From the NCBI GenBank assembly GCA_016859345.1, contig CM029131.1, forward strand, positions 12,328,878-12,392,877: DNA of 64,000 nt, given 5' to 3'. The position numbers and the translations under genes are program-made. The notes below the pieces were generated by a model. The model saw only the letters and a list, made by a program, of their open reading frames with translations. It was not told the DNA's origin and did no database searches. The stretch comes from Istiophorus platypterus (Eukaryota; Chordata; Actinopteri; Istiophoriformes; Istiophoridae). Shown here one piece after another: positions 31,702 through 42,670 of this stretch (the first letter of the stretch is position 1; each line of letters begins with the position of its first letter).

Positions 31702-32929
31702 GTATTTCCTGACTGGCATCATTTTGAAAATTTCCAGGTGAGGAGGAAAAGAAAGATAACGTTAACATGCGCGGTGCAGCTGTTCGATAAGCGAAACGAT
31801 CGGTAAGACATCTTTATTGTCAGGAGCCCAGGCCGGATGGATGGATGCAAATCTGAGGCAAAGATGGGGAGATGGGAGGGGGCTGGTGTGGTGGTGGGGG
31901 GGGGGTAACCACAACTCTTTACATGGCATCATGTGATATGGATTCCAGTTTTTTTCTTTCTTCCCTTTCTCTTTTCTTTTCCTCACCCAGAACTTTTTTT
32001 TTTCTTTTTGGTTAAGAAGAAGGATTATCGGTACACCTTCCCTCCCCCCTTCACCCCCCCCCTCCCTGGCCAAGCTGCGTAGGATTTAGGCAGATTTACT
32101 TCAGCAAACACCTTTGGACACTGGGGGAAAGTAGGAGTCTGTTTGCAAAAGGGGCCTTTTGTTCCGAGAGGTTCTGGATAATGCCTTACCAGGCAGCCAT
32201 GATATTAACCCGTGCTTTGGAGAAATGGGGGGGGGCTGGTAGTGGTGTTTGGGGGGCCGTTAACTCTTTGTATGACAACTTCTTACATTCAGCTTGTTCT
32301 GTGACCATCCCTTCATCTCCTCCCTTTGTAAAAAAAGCAAAAGCTTCAAGCTGCTGTGTTCCTGCTTGTTTTTGGTGCCGTAAAAATTCCTGTGAATTTT
32401 TTTCTTCTTTTTTATGTGATGGGACATATTGGTTTGGAAAAAAACAAAGCTGCAGAAGTTCCAGTGTATTTGGGGTGATGCACACACACACAACACACAC
32501 ACTCACACACAGAGCAACTGCCACTGCCAAGAACGATGAAAGCGAGAGCGGTGGCTGGGATCCGTTGCCTGACTAACACCGAGGCATGAATCAGCCAATA
32601 GTGAGCCAACTCTGCTCCTGTGACTTCCCTTTATGTTTAAACGGCAATAATGATGTATCGCCAAAAAACAACGCGGCGACACGGGCGACGACGTGGCTTC
32701 CCCGCGCTTTCGGCCCCGATCTCTGGCCTTTTGTTTACGCATCATAAAAAATTAAAAAATGTAAAAGAAAAAAGGGAGAAAAGGAGGCTGCTTGACATGT
32801 AGGCAAGTCCCAGTTTTAACTGCAGGCAGCTGAACTGTTGCTGAACTTCTGCTTCTCCCCCAGAAGGAATCGCCTCGATAAAAAAACAAAAACCCCTTGT
32901 TGGTATTTACCTTTTAGACACTTGAAACA
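31702..32929. other. Intronic, nothing firm recognised
   Basis: G run at 31896-31906, C-rich stretch near 32041-32068 and CA runs at 32480-32512. No exon is seen. Confidence 0.4.
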
Positions 32930-33130
32930 TGATACTCGAGACGTTAAAGTTGCGGGTTGTGGCGTCGTGCGAGGGCGAGGGCGCCTTGAAGGGGGCCGTG
33001 GCGGCCGGCGGCCCGCTCGGACATCGACTGCTAGGGACGGTGCGAAGGCAGCGGAGGTGGAGAGTGACGGAGCGAAGGCGACAGACTCGACGGCGGCGTT
33101 CTGCCTGCCAGGCCCCGGCCCACCTCCCTC
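32930..33130. promoter_or_regulatory. CpG-rich patch in zeb2 intron 2
   Basis: CpG-rich over 200 bases with GGCGGCCGGCGGCCCGC, flanked by AT-rich DNA. It could be an intragenic CpG island. No exon was recognised. Confidence 0.35.
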
Positions 33131-33399
33131 CGCCTGTTCGTTTTTTCTCTCTTGACAGGTCGTTTCAGCCCCCCCCCACTTTCATGTTGATGTACGCTGA
33201 TCTGCGACACGCTGCTCTGAGTAAAGTTGCATCGCAGTCAGATGTCTTTCTCCTGCTTGCCTGACTTTATTTCATGCCTTTTTCCTTGTTCTCCCCCTTT
33301 TTTTTTTACCTCTGAGCATCTTCCTCTCATCCCTTTGTTTTCTCCTTTCACTCCTCACGATTTTGACAAAAAAGCAAACACAGAAATTGAAACTTCAGT

Positions 33400-33580
33400 G
33401 GTCCGGCAAATAATTGCATGCATTTGGACTTTTTCATTTACGTGTGTACACTCTTTACCCTAAGCCGGCATGTTTTATGCATTGCGTGGGAGGAAAAATG
33501 CATTTTGAAATATCATGCCTCATTTGAGTCTTTCTCAAGTGAAAATGCAAAGTCTTTATTTGGCCCATCCGTTCCGTCTC
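33400..33580. promoter_or_regulatory. Candidate intronic CNE 6
   Basis: A complex segment with GCAAATAATTGCATGCATTTGG, a run of octamer-like and homeodomain cores, then GAAAAATGCATTTTG and TCTTTATTTGGCCC. No simple repeats. Confidence 0.5.
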
Positions 33581-33720
33581 GTCCTGCTGTTTGCACTTAT
33601 TCAGTTGCTGCGCCGCGTCTCGCCCGTGATTCTTCGACATTTTCCACGCGCCGACTTTTCCCATCTGCGGAGGCGGGGGGTGGGGAGGGTGGGGTTGACC
33701 GGGCGAGACGTGGGACAGGT

Positions 33721-33960
33721 TGCCGAGCAGGTGTAAACCGGCATTTTAGATGCCGTAATTAAATGGCAGGGGGGCCGGAGCGGCTTCCCATCGACGGCGC
33801 GCCGTCTCTCGTCTTCGTGTGGGCACACAGGAGGCGTTCGGACGGCAACTGTTCCACCACATTAAATGTTTGTAATGCGGCTTATGCAGCCAAACACACC
33901 TTGCGGATTTGCCTCCTTGTACGAGGGACATTGACAGAATTTTACCATTTGTAGTTTGGG
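33721..33960. promoter_or_regulatory. Candidate intronic CNE 7
   Basis: Includes a small palindrome CGGCAT-TTTAG-ATGCCG at 33739-33755, then CCGTAATTAAATGG. A GC-rich middle is followed by CATTAAATGTTTGTAATGCGG and ACATTGACAG. Only the two ends look like typical CNE sequence. Confidence 0.4.
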
Positions 33961-34551
33961 TTATTAGACATTTATGTTTTGTTTTGTATTTTGTTTTTTT
34001 GGAAGAACTAGTGTAAGACATCCCGCCCTTTTTTTTTCCCTCTATATCGCTTGTTATTCGTCATGTTCCAGCGCAGAAAATGTATTAATATCGATCATAA
34101 CAAGGAGCGACCTGTCAAATCAAATCTGTGTTCCAAGTGCTTTTAACCGACGGGACTGCGTCTTGATAGTGCAACAAAGGAACAAATATAGATTAAATCA
34201 AAAGAACAAACACATCACAGCTGGTTTCGAGCTTGTGTGTGAAAGCTTTCCTGCTCCGTGTGCGTCTGTGTGTGTTAGTGTCTGTGTGTGTGACTTATCA
34301 CTGCTGTCAGGCATAAAGCAGGGCACGGTTTCATGGCGTTTCTCAGGCAAAAGGAGGAAAAAAAAAAAAGAGTAATCACCCCAATTGCCCATTAAAATGA
34401 TTTTTTTTTCTTCTTTTCGCGGTAGCTGCTTCAGAGATGACACCTTTCTACAAACAAGTGTTGAAAGCAGCCTCCCCGTCTCTTTTTTTTTTTCCTTCTG
34501 CTCTGATGTCGACACCGCTGATCTGCAAGCGACGCTCGCTGCCACATGTGC

Positions 34552-34580
34552 TCACACACACACACACACACACACACACG
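34552..34580. repeat. (CA)n microsatellite
   Basis: About 14 CA units. Confidence 0.97.
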
Positions 34581-34669
34581 CATACACTCTCTGTGCATTT
34601 AGGGGAAACGCACACGCTCTCTTTTGATGTATGTTTGATTGTCGGGTGGAAGAGCTCTTCTGGCAAGGT

Positions 34670-34870
34670 CACGGCCGCGTGGAACAATCAATAACAGATC
34701 ACCAGATTAAGGCTCGGTGACATCTGGAAATCTGGGCCCTTTTCACACACGCCCCCACCCACGCATTTAGCGGGACAAGGCTCCTACCTTAAACTCGGGA
34801 TTATAGAGTATGCTATTTGATCAGGGCTCGCTTTCTTACCGTGGTTCATTATTCAGAAGGTGTCCTGCTT
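34670..34870. promoter_or_regulatory. Candidate intronic CNE 8
   Basis: Contains GGAACAATCAATAACAG, CCAGATTAAGGC and CATTATTCAG, with balanced composition. By-eye call. Confidence 0.3.
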
Positions 34871-34984
34871 CTCTGCCACCTAAGTGCAGCGCCCCCCCCT
34901 TACCTTTTTTTTTTTTTTTTTTTGTTAACGAGGACATGTCTGCTTTCGTTTGTGCCCCGTCCCCCGACCCCATCCAACCCCTCC

Positions 34985-35140
34985 CCGTCTCGTGTGGAAG
35001 TAAATTCAGATGTGTTATCTCAATTTAATTGCAGCTGATTGCCAAGCGAGATTAGGACAAAATTAGGTCATTTTGCGGTTGCACAAATTTCGCTCACTTC
35101 CACGCTTTCATCTCCGCGTTGATCAAGCACCTTCTTAACC
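34985..35140. promoter_or_regulatory. Candidate intronic CNE 9
   Basis: TCAATTTAATTGCAGCTG followed by GCGAGATTAGGACAAAATTAGGTC and TTGCACAAATTTCGC. An AATTAGG/ATTAGGAC theme repeats within 20 bases. Poly-T precedes it. Confidence 0.45.
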
Positions 35141-36583
35141 GGAGGTTGCAGGGAAAAGAGGAAATGGTCAGAAATTACACTCTGGCCTCCTTGTTACTCA
35201 GACGTACATTTAACCTCTGGAAAGAGTGAGACAAGGGCAGCTAAAACATGGAGGGAGGTGGGGGTGCGGCGGCGGCGGTGGGGGCACGTCGTCCCTTTTA
35301 AGTGCGATCTGTGGCGCAGTCAGTGGACATGTGTAGCCAAGTCGGTCCCCGTTTAAGAAACTCAGAGAGGTGAATTCACGTGTTAATGGGTTCTGACTGG
35401 AGAGGCGCCCCCCCCCCCTTCCCCTGAACAGCCTCGTGTCCCGTCGCTGTCAAACGCGGATGTCAAACAAACACCTCCTCAGGTAGCGGGGGGATAATCA
35501 CACCGACAGGCCTGTCCTCAGCCTTTCTGACACGCCGGGCGGACGGGGGGGGGGCTGAGGCTGGAGCAGAGACAGGGAGCCTTCAGTGGTTTCAGGCTGC
35601 AGTTTGGATCCAGTGGTTTTGGGGTGAGGTGGTCAAGCAGGAGGTCAAGGGGGGGGCGTTTAATACACAGCAGTAAATTAAACAGGTTGAGGGCTGGAGG
35701 TTGGAGCTCTGACCGGGGCGGGTTTCTTTTTCTGTGGATGTGGTCGTAGCCTCGGTTTGGGCGACGCAGCGATCCAGGACTCGGTCTGAGTTTGGACGAG
35801 GAACCGAAGCGGAATTTCTTTTTCTTTCTTTTCTTTTTTCTTTTTTGGCGCAGATGCTACGTGTTTATTATCATAATCATCTGCTTTTTCAAGTCCCGAT
35901 AAGCTGATAAAACTTTCGCGAGGCTGTGGGTGTTATTTGCCGTTGGCCGCCGTCGTCTATCGGCCCCGGAGACGACCGCCGGGGCCCGGACCCGGGCCCC
36001 CGGTCCGGTAGAGCCCGGCCTCGCCGCAGAGGGCAGAAGGGGTATTTCCTGACCTAAAAGAGCCTCGTGGAAGACGACTGGGATGGGTTCAGATAGAGAC
36101 TCGAGCTCAGACCTGGCCCTGTGACTCATCCTGAGGCGCAGCCCGGTCAGGTCCAGGCTTTTGTGACTTGTGGGCCCGAGGTTGTTTTTTTACATCACTG
36201 AGGGTTTGAATGTTTAGTGTGTTCCTAGTGATTTTTGTTGTGGCCTGAGAAACATCTCCAGGGAGTGGTTATAAAGTCAAGGATGTTCCTCGGCTTTTTT
36301 TTTTCTGTGCTTTTTTTTCTTTTCATGCATTTCTGTGTTACAGGCCTCGCAGACTTTGCCTGTCGCTCGAGCCAATAGTTACATGCCCCAAATGTAAACA
36401 CGAACAACCGCAGGGAGTGGTGCTCTGGCTGAGCCAGAAGTCCACGCCGAAATATTTCAGAAAAAAGACTCCTTTGGTTTGTCCTCGGAGCTTTTCTCTC
36501 TCAAACTTTTTTTTTGGCTTTTGCCTTTTGCCTTTTGCGTCGCCCTCCAGTCCATTTCCCCCACCTCCACTTCCATCCATCCC
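35141..36583. other. Intronic, nothing firm recognised
   Basis: G-rich stretches at 35255-35285 (with GGC repeat) and 35545-35560, and a GC-rich CpG patch at 35940-36025. TTTTTC repeats near 35815-35845 and 36295-36325. No exon is seen. Confidence 0.4.
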
Positions 36584-36584
36584 G

Positions 36585-36604
36585 CCAGCCAGCCAGCCAG
36601 CCAG
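36585..36604. repeat. (CCAG)5 microsatellite
   Basis: Five perfect CCAG units. Confidence 0.97.
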
Positions 36605-36639
36605 TCATGTAACCAGTCAGCCCACTCTAATTACTTCTC

Positions 36640-36800
36640 CCCCACCCAAGGGAAGCTACTTCCTTATCGCCCGGCCGTCTTGCTCCGGCATTCCTGAGAT
36701 AAATTCCCCACCACTTTGTTATTCTTACTACTTAGGGGTATTGGAATTAGCATGGCCATCAAAGCAGACCTTGTACTCTGCCTCTTTTCTCACAGCCCCC
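36640..36800. promoter_or_regulatory. Candidate intronic CNE 10
   Basis: A complex segment with GAGATAAATTCCCC, TTGTTATTCTTACTACTTAGG, GGAATTAGCATGGCC and ATCAAAGCAGACC (ATCAAAG is a TCF/LEF-type core). A C run follows. Confidence 0.4.
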
Positions 36801-37147
36801 CCCCCACGACCTTATCAGTGGTCATACATTACAGCCGGCCATGGGACGTGCCCGCGGGCTGCAGAGGTGAATAACGGACGAAGGTATCGAGCCGTGCGTC
36901 TGACATCAAAGCCTCCGGGGGAGGAAGAAGCGATGCAGATGTGCGGCTCGCGGCCCTCCGCTCTCGCCCCCCTTTTTCTGGACGCGCAGGTTCTTTCCGG
37001 GCTGCGTCATACCTGAAAAAAACAAACCCCCCCCCAAAAAAACTCCCTGGGTAAATAATCACGGCTCCGTTCAGCCCCCGAACCCCAGTTTCTTTTATGT
37101 TTTTCCGCAGATGCGGGTTTTTCGATCGAGACCGAGGCCCTCGCTTC

Positions 37148-37184
37148 TTTCCTTCCTTCCTCTCTTCCTTCCTTCCTTCCTTCC
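37148..37184. repeat. (TTCC)n microsatellite
   Basis: TTCC units with one CTCT interruption. Confidence 0.9.
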
Positions 37185-37189
37185 ACATG

Positions 37190-37480
37190 TTTCCCAACAT
37201 GGTTTATACCTCAGCGGCAAGCAGACGCCGCCTTATAAACTGGCAATCACAGTATCCCTAATGTTATTACTTTTCATAATTAGTTACAGCAACACTCATT
37301 CCACGACTGGCGGAAAGGAGTATTCCTTAGTAATTAAGGTAATGAAATATTCATTTATGCTACCTTTTTCAGCAGTCTCACAAATGAGCCAGCCATGCTT
37401 AATGTCCGCCCTGCCTCTGATTTTATTATGATGGCAGACTGGCACATCTGCAATTAGTACTCACACTGACAGTTAGCGTT
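37190..37480. promoter_or_regulatory. Candidate intronic CNE 11 (strong)
   Basis: About 290 bases without simple repeats. They carry TCATAATTAGTTACAG, TCCTTAGTAATTAAGG, TGAAATATTCATTTATGC, CATGCTTAATG and GCAATTAGTACTC. Homeodomain cores are dense throughout. Among the best CNE candidates in the window. Confidence 0.6.
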
Positions 37481-37499
37481 TTGCGCGGGGTGGTAAGCA

Positions 37500-37800
37500 G
37501 AGGGAGGTGAGGTGAAGCGGGAGAATGGGTGCACCCCGGTGCGATTACACCCCCGCCCCCTCGGGTCCCCCCCCCCCACTCCACTCTACCACTACTCCCT
37601 GTCTTTTTTTTTTTGCCCTTTTATTTTTTTGTTACCTTTATCTCCGCCTTCCCCCGCCGTCTCCTCCCCGAAGGAGAGGTTACCTTTTCCCAACGGTGCA
37701 AAATCGACTTGACATAACTGTTCATCAGTTTCAGTCCCTCTTCCACCCCCCCTTCACACTCCCCCCTTTCCTGCCTCCCTCCAACCCCCCACCTCACCCC
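37500..37800. repeat. C- and T-rich low-complexity stretch
   Basis: CCCCC, TTTTT and CCTTCC mixtures. The open frames here are Pro/Ser/Phe rich and compositional. Confidence 0.7.
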
Positions 37801-37802
37801 CG

Positions 37803-38035
37803 AGGTAGTTTGCATCAAATCAGGCCCAGTCAAGCTTCAAGTGGAAATTGGCAGGCCAGAACCTGACAGTGGAGGGAAGAAAGAGGGGAGGGAGAAGGCA
37901 ACCGAAAGCAGGCGAATGTGGCACTAAAAGCCTGAACCGCATCCAAGATGGTGATCACAAGGTCAAGTTCTGGGGTTAAGTGCTAATAATTCAGTTTAAA
38001 ATCAACCTTAATTGAACTGGAGAGGATACTGTTTG
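37803..38035. promoter_or_regulatory. Candidate intronic CNE 12
   Basis: TAGTTTGCATCAAATCAGG at the left. On the right are CATCCAAGATGGTG (YY1-like AAGATGG), CAAGGTCAAG (nuclear-receptor half-site) and TGCTAATAATTCAG. A short purine-rich stretch separates the two halves. Confidence 0.5.
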
Positions 38036-38119
38036 CTTTTTTTTCTCCCCCCCAAGCGGACTGAGTCATTTTAGTGGGAATAAAACTGATAGTTTATTTT
38101 TTTTAATTTTTTTTTTTTA

Positions 38120-38245
38120 TCGGCCGCCAACATCTGTGGATTCCTTGACCATGTTTGCGATTTAGTGGCTAAATCGCAAACTGCCAAAAATTCCTACCCT
38201 GTCTTTGATGCTCATCATCATAATCACCGCGAGGCTGACATAAAC
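38120..38245. promoter_or_regulatory. Candidate intronic CNE 13 with 13-bp palindrome
   Basis: A complex segment after a poly-T tract. It contains the perfect inverted repeat described separately, followed by GATGCTCATCATCATAATCACCG. Confidence 0.45.
38153..38181. repeat. Perfect 13-bp inverted repeat, 3-base loop
   Basis: GTTTGCGATTTAG and its exact reverse complement are separated only by TGG. It is non-repetitive in composition, unlike the AT and CA palindromes elsewhere in the window. Confidence 0.95.
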
Positions 38246-38680
38246 AGTTTTTCCTCCCGTTCCGAACTTGAAAGGGATCCGTGCGGCATCAGCGAGGAGC
38301 CATGACGTGTACGTTTTTCTGCCCACCAGATAAATATTTTATTTAAGATTTAAGAAAATAAAAGGCAGGAGGAACTCTTAAGATTATGGCCCCGCGGAAG
38401 CGTCTCTTATCAAAAAAATCGTCACGAATATAAATCACCAGCTGGGAAACGAAAAAAAAAAAAAAGTATGTGGAAGGACTTAAACTGCTTTTATTTTTGG
38501 AGTTTGTGTCGTAAGTTACAAGTGAGCGTTTATGTGCCATCGACTTAAAAAATGGCTGACACCAGCAAACAAGTCACACGTGTTCGCCAGGCATGTGCAC
38601 ATCTGCACACACACACAAACACGAGCCTTTTAACACACACATGTACACGTATACTCAGACATATTCAGACATTTGATATA

Positions 38681-38692
38681 TGTGTGTGTGTG

Positions 38693-38739
<47 letters not shown>
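38681..38739. repeat. (TG)n-(TA)n-(CA)n palindromic repeat
   Basis: TG units pass into TA units, then ATG and more TA, and end in CA units. The whole is nearly its own reverse complement. Confidence 0.95.
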
Positions 38740-38742
<3 letters not shown>

Positions 38743-38982
38743 TACACGTGCACCACACACTCTCCACACACGCTAATTGGCAGACAGACGGGTCGCAGCC
38801 GACGCAGATGTGGCGTTTGCTTTTTATTTTTTTCTCTCCATTTTTTTGCCCCCCCCCCCCTTGTTGCGGCCCCCGGAGGGAGGCAGATGAGAACTTTTGT
38901 AATGAAACTTTCAGTGAATCTCGCTGCTCCAGTTCTGTCGCCGCCACGTCGCAAACCTCTAAAACGCTGCGCCCCCACCCAC

Positions 38983-39031
38983 CACCTCCACCACCACCCC
39001 CGGCCCCCCACCTCCACCTCCACCTCCACCT
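38983..39031 (+). repeat. CACCT array (CCACCT hexamer repeat)
   Basis: CACCT occurs at 38983-38987, 39009-39013, 39015-39019, 39021-39025 and 39027-39031. The last four have a 6-base period. CACCT is the half-site recognised by each ZEB zinc-finger cluster (established knowledge). Confidence 0.9.
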
Positions 39032-39184
39032 CCCAGCCCTTCCTCACAGCTGCCATATATTCTTATTAAGGTTGTGTGGGAGAGGTGAGTATTATTGTGT
39101 TTTTATTCATCTCCTTTTTCCCCCCGGTGACTGTCCACAAGGTTATATTTCAGCGGTTTTTGACCCTTTAATGGCCTCGGAGGA

Positions 39185-39470
39185 TTCTGACACTTAAGTC
39201 TCTTTTTCCTCGCTTCCATCTCTCTCTTTTTTTCCCTCTCTTTCGCACCTTTTCTTCTCTCTATCTTTCCTTTCTCTGCTCGCCAGGTCTTCCTTCCCTC
39301 TTCTCACTTTTCTCGCTGGCACTTTCTCTGCCTCCCTCTCCTCTTTCTCTCCATCTTAATCTTTCTTTTCCCTCCCATCTCTCCCCACCCTCATATTTGT
39401 TCCCTTCCCACCCAGCCGCCCCCCCACCCCCCTCCCCGTTTTATTCCTTCTCTCCTCCCTCCCTTCCTGT
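39185..39470. repeat. Pyrimidine-rich low-complexity stretch
   Basis: Nearly pure C and T (TCTTTC, CCTCTC, CCCACC) over about 280 bases. No gene. Confidence 0.85.
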
Positions 39471-39473
39471 CCT

Positions 39474-39740
39474 CAGCTATGCATGTGCTCTGATGGGCTG
39501 ATGGCCGTTTCGACAGGGCAGCATTGAGGTAAAACGGTGTGACGGCAGAGTTTTGTTAAGCCGAGAACAAAGGCTCGGAGATGCCGGGCCAAGCCATTGT
39601 CCCGCGCCCATATTGGCCTTGCCACAGTTTTGCAGGATTTAATGCTCTGTTTACCTCCAGCCAATCGCCACTAATATTCAAAGAGGAGCTTCTTCCTCTT
39701 AGATGCACCTCAGGATGGTTTAAGATAGATCCGGAGAAAA
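39474..39740. promoter_or_regulatory. Candidate intronic CNE 14
   Basis: About 265 complex bases bounded on the left by a pyrimidine tract. They contain CTATGCATGTGC, CATTGAGGTAAAACGG, GAGAACAAAGGC (SOX-type), CCATATTGGCC, GGATTTAATGC, CCAGCCAATCGCC and CACTAATATTCAAAG. Confidence 0.5.
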
Positions 39741-40226
39741 AAAACTGGCGAAGCTGCACTTTGTGAAAACGCTCTCGGCTGGTTTCTGGCCAGGTCGTAC
39801 TTTTGAGAAAACAAAACAACAAAAACAAAAAAAGCAACACTGATAGTTCGGTGTCTTTTGACTTAAATTATCGACCGAGGCGTTCGGTCAGTTGTCAGTC
39901 GTGTTGTGGGGGAAGATGCTACTTGTTTTTTTTTCTTGCAGCTACACATCCCAAACTTCCCGTGAGTCTTTAAAATAGCAAAGGGGTGAAACCTGTTCTT
40001 TTAAATGGACGTGACTCTCGCTGTTATCTTGGGTTTTTTGTAAATGCGCAAGAGCTACTTGTCTTCTGTCTCTAAAACCTGCTGTTTGACAGGTTTCGGG
40101 GTTTTTGTTGTACTTTAAATAAACCTCCGCCCCCATAGTCATATTAAAGATGACCGGACCAATTTTAGACAGGAAAGCCCCTCAGTAAGTGTCTGTCACT
40201 GTGACTGGGGGAGAGATATGAAACAA

Positions 40227-40308
40227 GTGTGTGTGTGTGTGGGTGGGTGTGTATGTGTGTGTGCGCAACACACTGAGAGCAAAAGAGTGTGTGTGTGTGT
40301 GTGTGTGT
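40227..40308. repeat. (GT)n microsatellite pair
   Basis: GT runs at about 40227-40263 (with GGGT and TATG interruptions) and 40287-40308. Confidence 0.93.
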
Positions 40309-41399
40309 CTGGTCCATTGGAGTTGCCCTGCATGGTCTTTGGGCAAACTGAAAGCAGTGCTCAGTGGGATTAGAGAATGAGTGTTGCTGGGGGTGGCTGG
40401 GGGCAGGGGGACAGAGCACAGGAGGATTCTGGGAGTTTTTTCCCTGCCCTGCAGCAGGCCCTTTGCAGCGATCTTCATAGGTCTCCTACACGGGGGAAAA
40501 AAAAAAAACCCCAGTGCTTGTTTAACCGTTCCCAAAAGGGCGTACGTGTACATTTAAAAACCCTCAGTCCTCGTCGATCCCGTCGGAACATTTTGGGAGC
40601 ATTTGAAACTCATTAGGTTGGAATAAAATTCTCCAACACCGGTTGAAACTTTCTACCCAGGACACCCGACCGATAGATGAGCGTAAGGACAGATGTAGTT
40701 TTACCTTATTTCAACAGCCCCACTCTCCAACTTAACAGCCGTGCACTCCGAGTAAAAGTTGCGAGACGTGAAGCTCGCGTTAGCTTTTTACGGAAAAAAA
40801 AAAAAAATCTCCCGTTAAACGGCTAAAGAGGGCGGCGGCGTTTTTTTGTTTACTTTTTTTTCTTGAGGAAATCTGCCACAGTGGTGTGTTTGTGTTTTTT
40901 TACTGCGACAGTCGCTCTGACATTAACATAAAAGCAAAGTTTCGGAGAACAAGGGGCAATAAACACAGTCGAAAGCGCTGTCATCGAACCCAATGATATT
41001 TTCACGAGCACATAAAGATTATGAGTCCATTCCAGTAGCACCCATCTGTGCTTTCATTTGTGACTGTGTGCTCAGTAGTTAAAAAAGGGGGGAGGCTGGG
41101 GAAAGAAAAGGGGGTGACTTTCATTTGGTTAAATAGTTTGTTAAGGTCAAAAGAGATAAGACTGTAATCCGCCCCCACCCCCCCCTCCGAAAAAAACAAC
41201 AAGCTCTATAACAGCAGGATGATTGACAACCGAGTTGGTTGACGGCCGTTGTTGTTGGGGGGGCAAATAAGACGCTTCCTGCCAAATCCTGTCTGCGGCG
41301 CTCCGGCGATCAGCGGGTTAACTAAATGAAACAATTTGTCAACAGACGAACTCGTCTATCCAAACCCTCTCTGGTGCCGGTTTTCCCTTTTTTTTCTTC
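40309..41399. other. Intronic, nothing firm recognised
   Basis: Poly-A runs near 40497 and 40795, mixed sequence otherwise. No exon. Confidence 0.4.
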
Positions 41400-41770
41400 T
41401 GCAAAACAATTACAAAATTACAGTAGATAAAAATTGAGCAGCGCCAGTATTTATGCAATCAACATAACGAAGAAACAAAACAATTTAATGTGGAAAAAAA
41501 AAAATCATCATTCATCTGCATTATAATTGCTTCTCTTTCACATCTACGGGGCTGGTTAATTAAAATTGTGATTAAATGCGCCTGCACTGTCTAAGATGTC
41601 TTCCCCCTAAACAGGTGCTACAGAATTTAAAAGTAAAGAGAAAAAGCTAATTAGCATTGGAAATTGAGAAATTGCCTGCAAGAATCGGTGTTAATTTCAG
41701 TCACTGATGAGGTAATTTATAAAGGGGGAGCACCGAGGAGTCTGTGCAACACGAGAGATTGCAATGCCGA
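41400..41770. promoter_or_regulatory. Candidate intronic CNE 15 (strong)
   Basis: Long complex stretch interrupted only by a poly-A run near 41500. It carries TTTATGCAATCAAC, GCATTATAATTGC, GGTTAATTAAAATTGTGATTAAATGCG, GCTAATTAGC, GAGGTAATTTATAAAGG and a CAGGTG (ZEB/E-box) near 41614. Homeodomain cores are very dense. Confidence 0.6.
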
Positions 41771-41818
41771 CCCCCCCCCCCCCCCCGCCTCTCTTCTCGG
41801 CCTCCCCCCCCGCCCCGT
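41768..41818. repeat. Poly-C runs
   Basis: C15-C16 at about 41771-41786 and further C runs to 41815. Confidence 0.9.
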
Positions 41819-41837
41819 ATCCCTGCTTTCCCAGTGT

Positions 41838-41960
41838 GCAGGTGAAGCTGTTTGCAAAATATTGGAGCTATTTGGTATTCCGTCTTCGTTAGGAGTTCAT
41901 CTGTGCCCTCGCAACAGTGAGAGTAAACACCCAAGACTAAATAATGACATATAAGGGCAT
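41838..41960. promoter_or_regulatory. Candidate intronic CNE 16
   Basis: CAGGTGAAGC (ZEB-type CAGGTG), TTTGCAAAATATTGG and CTAAATAATGACATATAAGGGCATTAAAC, before a CA run. Probably continues the block on the other side of the poly-C run. Confidence 0.4.
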
Positions 41961-42499
41961 TAAACACACACACACGCAAACACACACACCTTTCCCTTCG
42001 CAGAAATAAAAAACAAGCAGGAAAAGCTCCAGCAAGCGGCAACGCAGGGAATAAGGAAAAGCGTGTTCGCCGTTAGGAAGTGGAGGTTTATCCAGGTGTA
42101 AAAACACACATCGGACTCGGCTGCTTTTCAGTGCGTCCTCTGCTTGTTTTTGGAGCAAAGCCACACATCTGTTTGGAAAAAAAAAAAAAAAGGAAAATAT
42201 AATACTGAATTAGTTATTTCCTTATTGACAGCCGTGTTGTTTTTTTGTTTTGTTTCTTTGCTTGTCGAGCTAGTTCGTTAATCCGGCACACAAGCAGCGG
42301 TTGTAAACTTTTCAGCTCGAGTTAGGCGAACACGGCATCAAACCCACGGTGGCCAGGGTTTTCTTTTTCTTTTCCTTAATTTCCTATTGGACTCCGACCG
42401 GAGCGGAGCCCGCCGCTCGGCGAGTTGGCCGCCGTCCTCCGTCCCGCTCAGAGTTTCCAGAAACCCTCACAGATACCGCTGATCCCGGGCTCTCGCGCA

Positions 42500-42670
42500 G
42501 GCTCCCCCTCAGTAATTACCTGTCATTGTCCATCATTACATTCGGCCTTGGAGGAACGTCAGGCCTGGAACGAAGGCGCAGCCAAAGCCCTTCCATCGTG
42601 TTATGAACTTGGCCACAACTGGGTCGCGGCTCCCTGCGAATTACCCCAGTGATCTTTCTAATCTGTCGTG
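42500..42670. promoter_or_regulatory. Candidate intronic CNE 17
   Basis: CAGTAATTACCTGTCATTG, CCATCATTACATTCGGCC and GTTATGAACTTGGCCAC. ACCTGTCA resembles the E-box/TALE composite. By-eye call. Confidence 0.45.

Noticed and set aside
38153..38181. microRNA precursor
   Set aside because: A 13-bp stem with a 3-base loop is too short for a pre-miRNA, and flanking bases do not extend the pairing.
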